DNA of 64,000 nucleotides from Fischerella sp. PCC 9605. Its GTDB lineage: Bacteria; Cyanobacteriota; Cyanobacteriia; Cyanobacteriales; Nostocaceae. The stretch lies in assembly GCF_000517105.1 (NCBI RefSeq), contig NZ_KI912151.1, forward strand, positions 1,000,125 through 1,064,124, given 5' to 3'. The first letter of the stretch is position 1; every line of letters starts with the position of its first letter. A program made the position numbers and the translations under genes. The notes under the pieces are model-generated. The model was not told the origin of the DNA, ran no database searches, and was given only the letters and a program-made list of their open reading frames with translations. Below, piece by piece: positions 19,093 through 27,915 of the stretch.

Positions 19093-19929
19093 ATGCCTTT
19101 CCTTAGCAAGATTCTCATCTTCCCAATCAAATCGCTAGATGGTGTTGAAGTTACTCAGGCTAGCCTGCTGGAGGGAGGGGCGATCGCTTATGACCGCGAA
19201 TTCGCCATTGTAGACGAGCAGGGGAAGTTTGTCAACGGGAAGCGCACAGAGAAAGTTCATGCACTACGTTCTTCCTTTGACTTGGCAGCTAGGACAGTAA
19301 CGCTGCGGGTTCACAATCAAAGTCAGTTTCAGACGTTTCATCTGGATCGCGAACGCAATGCGCTAGCCTCTTGGCTTAGCGACTACTTTGGTTACACTGT
19401 CACCCTCCAGCAAAACCTTTACATGGGCTTCCCTGACGATACTGAGGCTTCTGGGCCGACTGTTATTAGTACTGCCACTCTAGAAACCATTACCTCCTGG
19501 TTTCCGGGACTCAGCTTGGAGGAAATTCGCCATCGGGTTCGTGCCAATCTGGAAATTGATGGAGTTCCACCATTTTGGGAAGACCAGTTGTTTGGAAAAC
19601 TCGGTCAGTATGTTCCTTTTCAGATTGGTGATGTTGCATTCCTCGGCAGTAATCCTTGCCAACGCTGCGTGGTACTGACTCGGAATCCTTGGACTGGCAA
19701 GCGCGATTCTAGCTTTCAAAAAGAGTTCACAATCAAGCGTCAGCAGACCTTACCTAATTGGGCTGAACTCTCCCACTTCAATCATTTTTTCAGGCTGACT
19801 GTCAACACAAAAGTTCCACCATCAGAGACAGGCAAGGTATTGCAAATCGCAGATGAGATTAAAATTCTGCAAAGCCAAGCTATTCACTCAGCAGCAAGCG
19901 ATGAAGGTAATACAAAATTGCCAGGGTGA
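19093..19929 (+). CDS. MOSC-domain protein (molybdenum cofactor sulfurase-like)
   Basis: 278 residues. An N-terminal MOSC_N beta barrel (LSKILIFPIKSLDGVEV, ~3-110) is followed by the MOSC domain (~130-260) with RVRANLEIDGVPPFWED, GDVAFLGSNPCQRCVVLTRNP and the conserved cysteine in PCQRC. Relatives (YcbX, mARC, MOCOS C-terminus) bind molybdenum cofactor; the substrate is unknown. It starts 43 bases after hisIE, so it may be co-transcribed. The last ~50 bases overlap the 3' end of the convergent MFS gene, a tail-to-tail overlap. Confidence 0.87.
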   Translation: MPFLSKILIFPIKSLDGVEVTQASLLEGGAIAYDREFAIVDEQGKFVNGKRTEKVHALRSSFDLAARTVTLRVHNQSQFQTFHLDRERNALASWLSDYFGYTVTLQQNLYMGFPDDTEASGPTVISTATLETITSWFPGLSLEEIRHRVRANLEIDGVPPFWEDQLFGKLGQYVPFQIGDVAFLGSNPCQRCVVLTRNPWTGKRDSSFQKEFTIKRQQTLPNWAELSHFNHFFRLTVNTKVPPSETGKVLQIADEIKILQSQAIHSAASDEGNTKLPG

Positions 19930-21112
19930 TGATAACACTTAAAGCTAACCACAGCCAGAAGTAATCTATTAATGATTGCGGTTGATCTAATGCCCAACCT
20001 CCCAGAGGAGGCCCGATAAAATAGCCAACAGCCCAACACAGAGAGTTGATTGAGAAATAAACACCGCGTTGAGATGGAGGTGCTAGATCGGTAACTAAGG
20101 AAGCAGCCGAGGGGGTGTAAGAGACAATTGCAACGGCAAATACTCCTAAAGCCAAAGCCGCCCAGTACAGTTGTCCAGAATGAGAAATACCTGTAATCCA
20201 AATCAGGCAAAATCCCCCTGCCCATAGCAAAGCGGAAACTGCCAGTGCTTGAGAATGAGAGAAGCGTTTGAGGATACGGGCAACAGGTAGCTGTGCGAGA
20301 ATGGCAACTGCTAGATGCCAAGCGAATAAAACACTTATTGTACTGTCTGCAATTCTTTTGATTGAGTCAACCAGCACGAAGTTTTTGAAGTAGACGGGGA
20401 GGGTACTGTGTAGCTGGGAAATGTAGGTGGTGAAGATAATGTTGACTGCGACGTACACTAAAAGACGGCGATCGCGTAATGCTACCATCCAAGCGGCGAA
20501 GTGTGAGGTCTCTTGTTGTCGTGTTTGCTGTCGTTGATGAGTTTCTGCGATCGCTACATAAACTACCACAAAAAACACAATAAACGAAATGGCATCGATA
20601 ATAAATAGCGTGCGGTAACTCCTTGCAGTTACTAAAACGCCGCCTAAAACAATTCCCATTCCCAATCCCAGATTGTCTGCCAGCCTGGTGATAGCAAAGG
20701 CTTCACGACGATTTTCAGTTAGCGTCACGTCGGCAACAACAGCTTCAGTGGCAGGCCAATATAAACCAATACCCAAGCCACCGATTAAGTTACCAATGAC
20801 AAGCGTGACAAAATTTTGGGTTCCAGCTAAAACTAGAGAACCGACTGCTGAAATCGCTGCTGACAGCAACAAAGTGCGGCGACGTCCCATTTGGGGTGAA
20901 TCGGCAAAAGAACCACCCAAAATCCGTCCTACTACCCCAGAAATGGAAGCACAACCCAAGGCAAAGCCGACAGCAGTTGCCGATAAACCAACTTGATTGA
21001 CGAAAAATATGGGAGCGTAAAACAGTGTAAAGCCGGTGCCCAGTTCTGAGAGGAACCGACCTAATACTAAAATCCAGACTTGGGGATGAATTAGGGAAAA
21101 CCAGGAAGACAC
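19880..21112 (-). CDS. MFS transporter
   Basis: 410 residues with about 12 predicted membrane helices. The loop 2-3 signature GRILGGSFADSPQMGRRRTLL and the motif DNLGLGMGIVLGG fit the major facilitator superfamily of drug or metabolite exporters. The substrate cannot be read from sequence. It is encoded alone. Its 3' end overlaps the MOSC gene on the other strand by about 50 bases. Confidence 0.9.
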   Translation of the reverse strand: MSSWFSLIHPQVWILVLGRFLSELGTGFTLFYAPIFFVNQVGLSATAVGFALGCASISGVVGRILGGSFADSPQMGRRRTLLLSAAISAVGSLVLAGTQNFVTLVIGNLIGGLGIGLYWPATEAVVADVTLTENRREAFAITRLADNLGLGMGIVLGGVLVTARSYRTLFIIDAISFIVFFVVVYVAIAETHQRQQTRQQETSHFAAWMVALRDRRLLVYVAVNIIFTTYISQLHSTLPVYFKNFVLVDSIKRIADSTISVLFAWHLAVAILAQLPVARILKRFSHSQALAVSALLWAGGFCLIWITGISHSGQLYWAALALGVFAVAIVSYTPSAASLVTDLAPPSQRGVYFSINSLCWAVGYFIGPPLGGWALDQPQSLIDYFWLWLALSVIITLAILYYLHRLLLSE

Positions 21113-21633
21113 CGAAATTTAGTTATTGGGTCTATACCTTATGGTATTGGAGATGGTAAAAACTTATCTTCCATTCCCTATTTTGTAATTCTTATCATTC
21201 TATGGAATTTTCCTCACTGATTCCACAGAGTTTCCACAGGTACTTTCCCTGTTTTCCACAGCTGCTCTACGATGTCATAGGCTCTTGCTGCGTTACTGGG
21301 GATTTTTTCTTCACAGCAGTTAGAGACTTATGAAACTGAGTTTATATTAAGAAGAGTTACAAAAACACTATTAAAACCCTTATAATTTCGTAAATATGTT
21401 TTTTTCATAAACTTATTTTTAACATTTCGCAGCATTGACAACCCTACCCCCTTTTGCCGCAAAATGATGCGGCTTGCCTTTATAGTCTGTCCTTGCATCT
21501 GTGTAAAAATACCTTTCGTTGTTGCCGCAGATACTCGGATCGGGGAAGGACAAGAAATTATGTATTCCCATCCTGTAGCTCTAATTACAAGCAAGATTTC
21601 CTAGTGATGGACACTGCCAAGGAGAAAAATCTC
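21113..21633. other. Intergenic region with DnaA-box-like cluster and AT-rich tract
   Basis: Divergent region between MFS and DUF2811. It contains three TTCCACA nonamers (21219-21260), an AT-rich stretch of about 90 bases (21320-21425) and a short hairpin GCCGCA-aaatga-TGCGGC at 21456-21473. The small ORFs here look non-coding. Confidence 0.55.
21219..21260 (+). promoter_or_regulatory. Three clustered DnaA-box-like nonamers
   Basis: GATTCCACA (21219-21227), GTTTCCACA (21230-21238) and TTTTCCACA (21252-21260), all in one orientation. The third equals the DnaA box form TTTTCCACA used in cyanobacteria; the others differ by one or two bases. Confidence 0.4.
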
Positions 21634-21831
21634 ATGAACGCAACAGTTAGCATCTTTACAGAAATTCCTGAGACACTGCACGAATCTCTGAAAAACTACT
21701 TAGAAAAGCATCCTGACTGGGATGAAAACCGAGTCTTAACGGCGGCACTTTCGTTGTTTTTGCTCCAAAATGGAGATAGCGATCGCCGTGCTGCTCGTGT
21801 GTACTTAGAAACTTTGTTCCACCACTGCTAA
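21634..21831 (+). CDS. DUF2811 small protein
   Basis: 65 residues from the ATG at 21634, preceded by AAGGAG with a spacing of 8; an in-frame ATG at 21607 lacks such a site. The sequence SIFTEIPETLHESLKNYLEKHPDWDENRVLTAALSLFLLQN is typical of the cyanobacterial DUF2811 family, which resembles ribbon-helix-helix-like small proteins. Function unknown. It is monocistronic, followed by a 600-base spacer with palindromes. Confidence 0.85.
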   Translation: MNATVSIFTEIPETLHESLKNYLEKHPDWDENRVLTAALSLFLLQNGDSDRRAARVYLETLFHHC

Positions 21832-21939
21832 GCAAAAATGTACTGCACCGATTCCAATTCATGTCCAAAAGCCAATGTATTAAACACTTTGGTTTTAGGT
21901 GCGTCAATTAGCAGTGTTATTGTGGTCGATACTCCAATA

Positions 21940-21961
21940 GGGGTACGGTATACCGTACCCC
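21940..21961. repeat. Perfect 22-bp palindrome
   Basis: GGGGTACGGTA immediately followed by its reverse complement TACCGTACCCC, without a loop. It lies 108 bases beyond the DUF2811 stop. Confidence 0.85.
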
Positions 21962-22126
21962 ATAACTAGGTTTCGTGCAAGAAGCAACTGATTTTAAGGG
22001 TGAGTGTGGTATAGTTGATTAATTTTTCTTGCAAAAAAAATAACTGGGGCAAACTGAACTTCTTGGAAAAATATCGTCAATTTAGCCCGGATATCGCAAT
22101 CTACCTAGAAGATCAAGCCAATTACA

Positions 22127-22147
22127 GAGCGGCGAAAATCGCCGCTC
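22127..22147. repeat. Hairpin GAGCGGCGA-aaa-TCGCCGCTC
   Basis: A 9-bp G/C-rich stem with a 3-base loop; no T run follows on either strand. Confidence 0.75.
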
Positions 22148-22400
22148 CTGGCTTATACTTTAAGTGAGTCACTATTTTGGGTTTTGAAAAAACTATTTCC
22201 TAGTAAGGTTTCTCATTTAGGAAAGCTGAGATTCATAAATCAACTTTTAAAGATAAAGAACGGTGTGGTTTGTATTTTAAAGTAATTGCAGAAATTATAT
22301 TTATCAGGGAGACTGGGTGAATTTGGTTAGAAGTTTCGTAGTGTAGTCATTAGTTCCAAGCCCACAATCTAAAAGTTATTTGGCTATTGAACTGTGGTAC

Positions 22401-22420
22401 AGACGCGATTAATCGCGTCT
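22401..22420. repeat. Palindrome of the GTAGAGACG family, core CGATTAATCG
   Basis: AGACGCGATTAATCGCGTCT, perfect over 20 bases, flanked by GTAC on the left and CTAC on the right, then (CTACTGA) heptads. It lies 15 bases from the response regulator stop and may terminate it. Confidence 0.8.
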
Positions 22421-22434
22421 CTACTGACTACTGA

Positions 22435-23154
22435 CTACTGGACTTTTTCAGACTGCTGGGGAAGAGTAGGACATTCAAACTTATAGCCAACCCCACGCAC
22501 TGTCTGAATTAATGCTGGTTGACTAGCATCGACTTCAATTTTTTTGCGAATTTGACCGATGTGTACGTCTACAACTCGCTGATCGCCTACATATTCATAG
22601 TCCCACACTTCTTGGATCAGCTCTGCTCTTCGCCAAACACGACCTGGATGACTGGCTAAAAAATGTAACAAGTCAAATTCGAGAGCAGTTAGGGGTACTG
22701 GTTCACTGTTAAGCGTTACCTCTCGCCGCACTGGGTCAATCATCAACTTTTCAAATACCAGACGCTTTTGTTCTGCCGTAGTTACAACCCGCTGACGCCG
22801 CAAAATAGCTGCGACTCTGACTTCTAGTTCTCCCAAACCAAATGGCTTGGTGAGATAGTCATCAGCACCTTTAGAAAAGCCGCGAATTTTATCAGCTTCA
22901 TCTGCACGGCTAGTCAACATGAGAACAAAAACGCCATTACGGCTTTGCATATCTTGGCAGAGGTTAAACCCAATGACATCTGGTAAATTGACATCTAATA
23001 TCACCAAGTCTGGGTTAAATTGCTCAAATAGAGCTAAGGCAGTCTTACCATCTTCAGCGGCCTCCACCTGATAGTTCTGCTTCATTAAAAAGCGTTGGAT
23101 TAAATTGCGAACCGCAGGGTCGTCATCAACTACAAGAATCTTGGCAGGAGCCAT
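22435..23154 (-). CDS. OmpR/PhoB-family response regulator
   Basis: 239 residues from the ATG at 23154 (MAPAKILVVDDD); in-frame ATGs at 23160 and 23172 are also possible. Receiver domain (~1-120) with VVDDD, phospho-acceptor in LVILDVNLP, TSR switch and KPFG lysine; winged-helix DNA-binding domain (~135-230) with LTALEFDLLHFLASHPGRVWRRAELI and VDVHIGQIRKKIE. The partner histidine kinase is not adjacent. Which of the cyanobacterial OmpR-type regulators it is (RpaA, RpaB, others) cannot be fixed by eye, but it resembles neither RpaA nor RpaB at the N-terminus. Confidence 0.94.
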   Translation of the reverse strand: MAPAKILVVDDDPAVRNLIQRFLMKQNYQVEAAEDGKTALALFEQFNPDLVILDVNLPDVIGFNLCQDMQSRNGVFVLMLTSRADEADKIRGFSKGADDYLTKPFGLGELEVRVAAILRRQRVVTTAEQKRLVFEKLMIDPVRREVTLNSEPVPLTALEFDLLHFLASHPGRVWRRAELIQEVWDYEYVGDQRVVDVHIGQIRKKIEVDASQPALIQTVRGVGYKFECPTLPQQSEKVQ

Positions 23155-23172
23155 GACCATCACTTTGTACAA

Positions 23173-23839
23173 AAATTTATTAGGATTAACATGCAGTGTG
23201 CGTTAAAAACGCATTTTCTACTTGGGAGAAAATAATAATCTACAAGGTTAACGCGCAGATTCCCTGATTATTTAAATACTAGTTTAATCAGGATTTTCGA
23301 CAATTAAAGCGCGAATCTTCTTATAATGCCACCCTGAACTGTTTCGAGCTAATAATTGTTAACCTCGTGTCTGGTAAGCAGATATTCTTACCTTAGCCAC
23401 TAAATTAAGTAAACTAAAACACTTTCATATCATAGTTACTTAGTAATTTTAACGCTTTAATTTTAAATCTATACGTGGCTTTATGGCACAAGGCAATAGT
23501 ACAGTTGACCAAATCAAACTTGGTTAAGGTACAGTTAATTGCCAAATATGAAACACAAAAGGTGTTTTTTTCATAAAAAAGCCTTGTAGGTATTTTTAGC
23601 TCAAATTCTAGAGTAAAGCTCTAAATGGTGAACGACATGAGGGGATACACGGAGTTCTAGCAATATGTTAAAGTGTCTATAGTTAAAATTACCAGATCGA
23701 TTATGCTTGCCCGTGTTACTATCCAGGTAAGATATACAAATCGATCAAAACATTGGTTTCGACCGACATAAAACCTAGAATTATTTATTTTTTCTGCAAA
23801 AAAGACTGCTGCCTATTAAGGCTAAACTAACAAACTCCC
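23173..23839. other. Intergenic region with orphan terminator
   Basis: Divergent spacer between the response regulator and CPP1-like genes. It holds a hairpin TGCGTT-aaa-AACGCA plus TTTT at 23199-23217 and another at 23552-23571, both reading as plus-strand terminators although no plus-strand gene lies upstream. Otherwise AT-rich, no ORF. Confidence 0.5.
23552..23571 (+). terminator. Orphan hairpin terminator
   Basis: AACAC-aaaag-GTGTT followed by TTTTT. The stem is short (5 bp). It lies in a gene-free divergent region, so it may end a small RNA or be chance. Confidence 0.35.
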
Positions 23840-24469
23840 ATGAGCGAGCAAAATCCCTACGAAAAACTTGGGGTATCTGAGGAAGCTAGCTTCGATGAAA
23901 TTCAGGATATTCGCAATCGCCTCTTGCAGCAATACAGTGGCGATGCTAAACGCCTAGAAATGATTGAGGCTGCTTATGACGCGATTTTGATGGATCGCTT
24001 GCGGATGCGCCAAGAAGGTAAAATCAGAGTGCCTGAACGTATTAGGTTTCCAGAACGTCTGGTACAACCACCTCCTCAAGAAACTCCCACACCTCGTGAG
24101 AAATCGCCTGCATGGCTGCAAAGAATGTTGGATAACCCAACACCAGCAGATATTGTTTTGCCTGGAGTTTGGTATTTGGGTTTGAGTGCCATCAGTGTAT
24201 TTTACCAAGCTGGAGGCGATCAGATTTTGCAGATGGTGCTGGTGCTTGGTGTAGGTATTAGTATTTACTTTATCAATCGCAAGGAAGGTAAGTTTGGTCG
24301 AGCGGTTTTATTCACCCTAGTCGGTTTAATCATAGGCTTAATTGCTGGAGGAATGGTCGCTAACTGGGTAATGCCGCAAATACAACAATTTATTAGTCTG
24401 AGTGCAAATCAATTTTCGACAGTAATAACTTTTATATTGTTGTGGCTGATCAGCAGCTTTCTACGGTAA
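23840..24469 (+). CDS. CPP1-like membrane protein with J-like domain
   Basis: 209 residues. The N-terminus NPYEKLGVSEEASFDEIQDIRNRLLQQY resembles a DnaJ J-domain but has no HPD tripeptide, as in the CPP1 family (chaperone-like proteins of protochlorophyllide oxidoreductase in plants, and cyanobacterial relatives). A proline-rich linker (~75-100) leads to three or four membrane helices in the C-terminal half. It probably sits in the thylakoid or inner membrane. Role in chlorophyll synthesis is by family analogy only. It is followed by heptad repeats and a convergent HAD gene. Confidence 0.85.
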   Translation: MSEQNPYEKLGVSEEASFDEIQDIRNRLLQQYSGDAKRLEMIEAAYDAILMDRLRMRQEGKIRVPERIRFPERLVQPPPQETPTPREKSPAWLQRMLDNPTPADIVLPGVWYLGLSAISVFYQAGGDQILQMVLVLGVGISIYFINRKEGKFGRAVLFTLVGLIIGLIAGGMVANWVMPQIQQFISLSANQFSTVITFILLWLISSFLR

Positions 24470-24561
24470 TTAGGTAATGGGTAATGGGAACTAGGGAGAG
24501 GGGACTGGAAGGGACTGGGGAAGAACTATAACAAGCCTCTTTCCCAATCACCAATCACCAA
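24470..24561. repeat. Heptad-rich repeat spacer
   Basis: GGTAATGGGTAATGGGAACT on one side and CCCAATCACCAATCACCAAT on the other form partly complementary arms between the convergent CPP1-like and HAD genes. Confidence 0.6.
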
Positions 24562-25266
24562 TTACCAATGACCGATTGGTTGCAGCGATCGCTCAAGGAC
24601 TAAATCAACGGCTGCGCTAAAATCTTTAACAATTATATCCGGGTGGTAAAGTTTTAATTGAGCGCGATCGCGGATGCCGCTCTCTACAGCGATCGCCTTA
24701 ATACCATGCTTTTTGGCAGCAGTAATGTCAGCTTCTGTATCCCCCACCATCCAAGTATATGCGGCAGGTGGTAATTCCTTTAAGGCCCGTGCCATTAATA
24801 ATGGTTTATCGTCAATGTCACGAGTTTTGATATAGTCGTTACTTAGACAATAACAGCGATTTTCTGGAAAGAATCTGCCTAAATCATATTGTTTGAAGGC
24901 ATAGTCTAGTTCCCAGACTCGACGCATAGTCATCACTGCTAAATCAATACCAGCCTGTTGGATTTTTAACAGTGTATCCACAGCACCAACAGCAAGGCGA
25001 TCGTACTGAAAGTAAGGTTCTGTATGTACTGTTTGCCGCCGTAGTTGTGCAAATTCTTGTGCTTGCACCTCATCCAAACCGGAAATCATGGCGATTTGTT
25101 TCTCAGGTACGCGCGATCGCTTCATCTGCCAAAATTCTGGCTTGGAAAGTTCTTTTACTTTTTGATCTGGACGTCGGGTTTTTTGTAAGCAGAGTTGATA
25201 AACACGATAGTACCGTTCTGAAACATCTATAATTGGGCCGTCAAAGTCTGTGATAAGTCTTAACAT
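24562..25266 (-). CDS. HAD-family hydrolase
   Basis: 234 residues. HAD motif I is DFDGPIIDV (nucleophile and acid aspartates at residues 7 and 9), motif II VMTMRR, and motif III/IV VGDTEADITAAKKHGIKAIAV. The helical cap lies at ~15-90. Layout resembles phosphoglycolate-phosphatase-like HADs (GPH/PgmB type), but the phosphate substrate is not evident. It stands alone on the minus strand. The upstream region 25267-25690 contains repeats rather than genes. Confidence 0.85.
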   Translation of the reverse strand: MLRLITDFDGPIIDVSERYYRVYQLCLQKTRRPDQKVKELSKPEFWQMKRSRVPEKQIAMISGLDEVQAQEFAQLRRQTVHTEPYFQYDRLAVGAVDTLLKIQQAGIDLAVMTMRRVWELDYAFKQYDLGRFFPENRCYCLSNDYIKTRDIDDKPLLMARALKELPPAAYTWMVGDTEADITAAKKHGIKAIAVESGIRDRAQLKLYHPDIIVKDFSAAVDLVLERSLQPIGHW

Positions 25267-25690
25267 TTTTTTGAAAAATAAAATTAAAATTCACTTATAG
25301 ACTAGCCCAGATATAACCGTGTTTGAGTTTTAAATATTTGATGAGTGAATTTTGAATTACTAATCTGACTGCTACGCGAAGTCCGGAGTCAACAGTCAAA
25401 TGTCAAAAGCTTGGACTGTTGACTCTTGGCTTTTTGACTCTTACCTCAGTCCCTATTCCCTAGGAGACTAGCGCGTTTGATTTATTCTCGTTCCAATACT
25501 GCAAGGGATAGGATTTTTCGTGGTTATTGTGGCATGTAGAGACGCGAAATTTCGTGTTTGTTCTCTACACAAGATTCTTGGTCTTATCCGAAGTAGTATT
25601 GGTTCTCGTTCTATGGCTTTGAGTTATTTGTAGATAGTTGATAAAATGTTCGAGTTTTACAACAATAATCCTCGACAGAAAAGCCATTCG
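25267..25690. other. Intergenic region, repeat-rich
   Basis: Contains GTCAACAGTCAAATGTCAAA and GTTGACTCTTGGCTTTTTGA heptad sequence (about 25390-25440) and a degraded palindrome at 25536-25568. No gene seen. Confidence 0.55.
25536..25568. repeat. Degraded palindrome of the GTAGAGACG family, core CGAAATTTCG
   Basis: GTAGAGACG, core CGAAATTTCG, then TGTTTGTTCTCTAC. The right arm is interrupted compared with the perfect members at 22401 and 52861. Confidence 0.6.
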
Positions 25691-26587
25691 CTAAACAACA
25701 ACTAAAACTAATCCTTCACGAGCTATTAAGGCTTTGGGGAAAGCAGATGTAATTTCCATCTGTACCCGGTCGAGGAAATCATCATAGTCATCTGGGTGGT
25801 AGTGAGAAAGTACTAATTGTTTAACACCAGATGTGACAGCCAAATCAACAGCAGTTTGCCAGTGTGAATCACTATAGTCAGCTTTATGGAATGTTGGAGG
25901 AGTGGTGAGATTAGCAATTAGCAAATCAACACCTTCTGTTAACTGTATTATTCGTCTTCGCTCCGTTTCATCAACATCCTGATGCAAATCCGTTACGTAG
26001 GCAACACTATAGTTTTGCCAACTAACTTGATAGCCAATAGACTTTTGCGTTTGATTGATTAATGCTGTTGTAATCGTGACATCATCTAGTTTCACTGCTT
26101 TACCCGCAATCAAATTATGAAACTGCAATTCTGACTGCATTACCTGTAAAGGGTAAGGAAAGTGCGGTAGTAACATCTGATCGCACAAGCACTGCTTTAT
26201 AGAAGCTCCGTTTGAAGCTGCTGTTCCATAGATGTGAAAGCTGTTTTCTGCAACAAACGCAGGAGCAAAGAATGGAAAACCTTGGATACGATTTGATTGG
26301 GAGTTAGTAAAAAATAAATGAGCTTCTAGTGGCTGTTGTATTTCTAGCCAACTTTTTCCTAGTAGGCGTAAGCCTGTGCCTCCATCAAAAACCAAATGCT
26401 TATCAGCTACCTGCATCTCTACACAGGCAGTATTACCACCATAGCAGCTAGTATTGCCACCTGGGGTGGGAATTAAACCCCGTACACCCCAGAATTTGAC
26501 TACAAATTTCCCCTCTTGGTTGGGAATCTGGGTAATTTGCTGTTGATTTATGTGGTTCTGCGGAGGCGACAGCTCAAAATTTGACAT
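25691..26587 (-). CDS. Metallo-beta-lactamase-fold protein with degenerate metal site
   Basis: 298 residues. The fold marks are clear: VKFWGVRGLIPTPGGNTSCYGGNTACVEM, LVFDGGTGL, IQGFPFFAPAF, and LVLSHYHPDDYDDFLD. However, where active relatives have SHTHWDHI, this protein has TNSQSNRI (residues 94-101), losing three histidines and the aspartate. The later histidine in the GHS segment is replaced by DSH, so it is probably not a metal-dependent hydrolase. It begins 11 bases after panD stops and is almost certainly co-transcribed with it. The role of such a protein beside panD is unknown. Confidence 0.85.
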   Translation of the reverse strand: MSNFELSPPQNHINQQQITQIPNQEGKFVVKFWGVRGLIPTPGGNTSCYGGNTACVEMQVADKHLVFDGGTGLRLLGKSWLEIQQPLEAHLFFTNSQSNRIQGFPFFAPAFVAENSFHIYGTAASNGASIKQCLCDQMLLPHFPYPLQVMQSELQFHNLIAGKAVKLDDVTITTALINQTQKSIGYQVSWQNYSVAYVTDLHQDVDETERRRIIQLTEGVDLLIANLTTPPTFHKADYSDSHWQTAVDLAVTSGVKQLVLSHYHPDDYDDFLDRVQMEITSAFPKALIAREGLVLVVV

Positions 26588-26598
26588 CTTTTTTGCAA

Positions 26599-26982
26599 CT
26601 AGGTCTGACTGAGCAGGTCATCATAGCACCGAACTTCAAAAATACGGTTGTTTTCATCCACAATGACAACAGTAGGAGAGTAAGTTTTTAACTCTTCCGT
26701 AGTGAACTGCCCGTAAGACATTATAATCAGGCGATCGCCAGTAATGCCTAGACGTGCCGCAGCCCCATTTAGCTCAATTGCTCCAGAATTAGCTGGAGCT
26801 GGGATCGCATAAGTAATGAAGCGCTGGCCATTGGTGATGTTCACTACTTGCACCTGCTCATAAGGTAAGATACCAGCTTTCTCCATCAAGATGCGATCAA
26901 TACTAATACTGCCCACGTAGTTGATGTTAGCTGCCGTGAGAGTGCAATTGTGAATTTTTGCCAGAAGAAGCGTGCGCTGCAT
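26599..26982 (-). CDS. panD: Aspartate 1-decarboxylase precursor
   Basis: 127 residues. Makes beta-alanine for pantothenate and CoA synthesis. The self-cleavage site G24-S25 in NYVGSISID generates the pyruvoyl cofactor on the alpha chain. K9 and Y/R residues of the active site ([40 protein letters not shown]) are intact. It heads a two-gene unit with the MBL-fold gene. Confidence 0.97.
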   Translation of the reverse strand: MQRTLLLAKIHNCTLTAANINYVGSISIDRILMEKAGILPYEQVQVVNITNGQRFITYAIPAPANSGAIELNGAAARLGITGDRLIIMSYGQFTTEELKTYSPTVVIVDENNRIFEVRCYDDLLSQT

Positions 26983-27402
26983 GGAGTTTAAGATTTTGTG
27001 GCAAGAAAGCAGTTATGAGGAAGGCAGTGAATGCAAAGCAAAGTATCCATTGGTAGACAGGAAACAGGAGGAACCCATAAATATAATTTAGGGGTTGAGA
27101 GTCAAGATGCTTTGTGCCTTGTGTTACGCATCTTGCAGACGCCCGCAGGAGCTTTTCAAAGAGTAACTATTATTACATTCTTCGACCTAATTACATTTAG
27201 GAGCTTGTATCCGAATAGCTGCCACACTAGTGCTATCTACGGGCAACTGCTGATGGCGCTGGCTCCTGTGTATCTACCTGACGTGAATGACTTCGCCATG
27301 CATACTTCTGCCTTTCGGCGAAGTCGGGTTAACCTTTAGCCGCCTTCACCTGCGCTTGGCTGGTGGAAATTTTCAGGTAGTTTCAGAATTACTTTCCCGA
27401 AC
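26983..27402. other. Intergenic region, no gene seen
   Basis: Between ppa and panD on the minus strand. The plus-strand ORFs here have no protein-like composition. Repeat-like GCCTTTCGGCGAAG at about 27311 and GCAGACGCCCGCAGGAGC at about 27133 are dispersed-repeat fragments. Confidence 0.5.
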
Positions 27403-27915
27403 TTATTTGCTACCAGCTTTGATGCATTTTTCTACTAAGGGCTTGACTTTATCAACATCATGCCAACCGAGAATTTCCGTTACTTTTTTTTCCAGATTTT
27501 TATACGTACGGAAAAATTCAGCTATTTCTTCTAGTCGGTGTGAGGCTATGTCATTGATAGATTTGACATTAGCGTAGCGAGGATCTTTGTCAGGAACACA
27601 AAGAATTTTTTCATCGCGATCGCCACCATCTATCATTTCTAGCATACCAATTGGTCGTGCGGCAATTACACACCCAGCAAAAGTCGGCTCATCCATTATT
27701 ACCATACCATCCAGCGGATCGCCATCATCAGCCAAAGTGTTGGGTACAAAGCCATAGTCGTATGGGTATTGTACGGATGCATAAAGCACGCGGTCTAAAG
27801 CAAAAGCCTGCAAGTCTTTGTCAAATTCGTATTTATTTTTACTCCCGCCTGGAATTTCAATCAGAACGTTAATTAAACCTGGTTTGGGTTGAGCAGGAAT
27901 ACGGGATAAGTCCAC
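27403..27915 (-). CDS. ppa: Inorganic pyrophosphatase (family I)
   Basis: 170 residues, normal for soluble family I enzymes. Hydrolyses pyrophosphate from biosynthesis using Mg2+. Marks: [31 protein letters not shown] (family signature DGDPLD), [12 protein letters not shown] and FFRTYKNLE. It is encoded alone. Confidence 0.98.
   Translation of the reverse strand: MDLSRIPAQPKPGLINVLIEIPGGSKNKYEFDKDLQAFALDRVLYASVQYPYDYGFVPNTLADDGDPLDGMVIMDEPTFAGCVIAARPIGMLEMIDGGDRDEKILCVPDKDPRYANVKSINDIASHRLEEIAEFFRTYKNLEKKVTEILGWHDVDKVKPLVEKCIKAGSK

Larger units (their letters stand above)
21832..22434. other. Intergenic region with three palindromes
   Basis: No gene seen. It contains perfect palindromes at 21940-21961, 22127-22147 (9-bp arms GAGCGGCGA, loop aaa) and 22401-22420. 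The last adjoins CTACTGA heptads beside the response regulator stop. Confidence 0.6.

Noticed and set aside
27031-27577. Plus-strand ORFs between panD and ppa
   Set aside because: Composition is not coding-like and the second overlaps ppa antisense.
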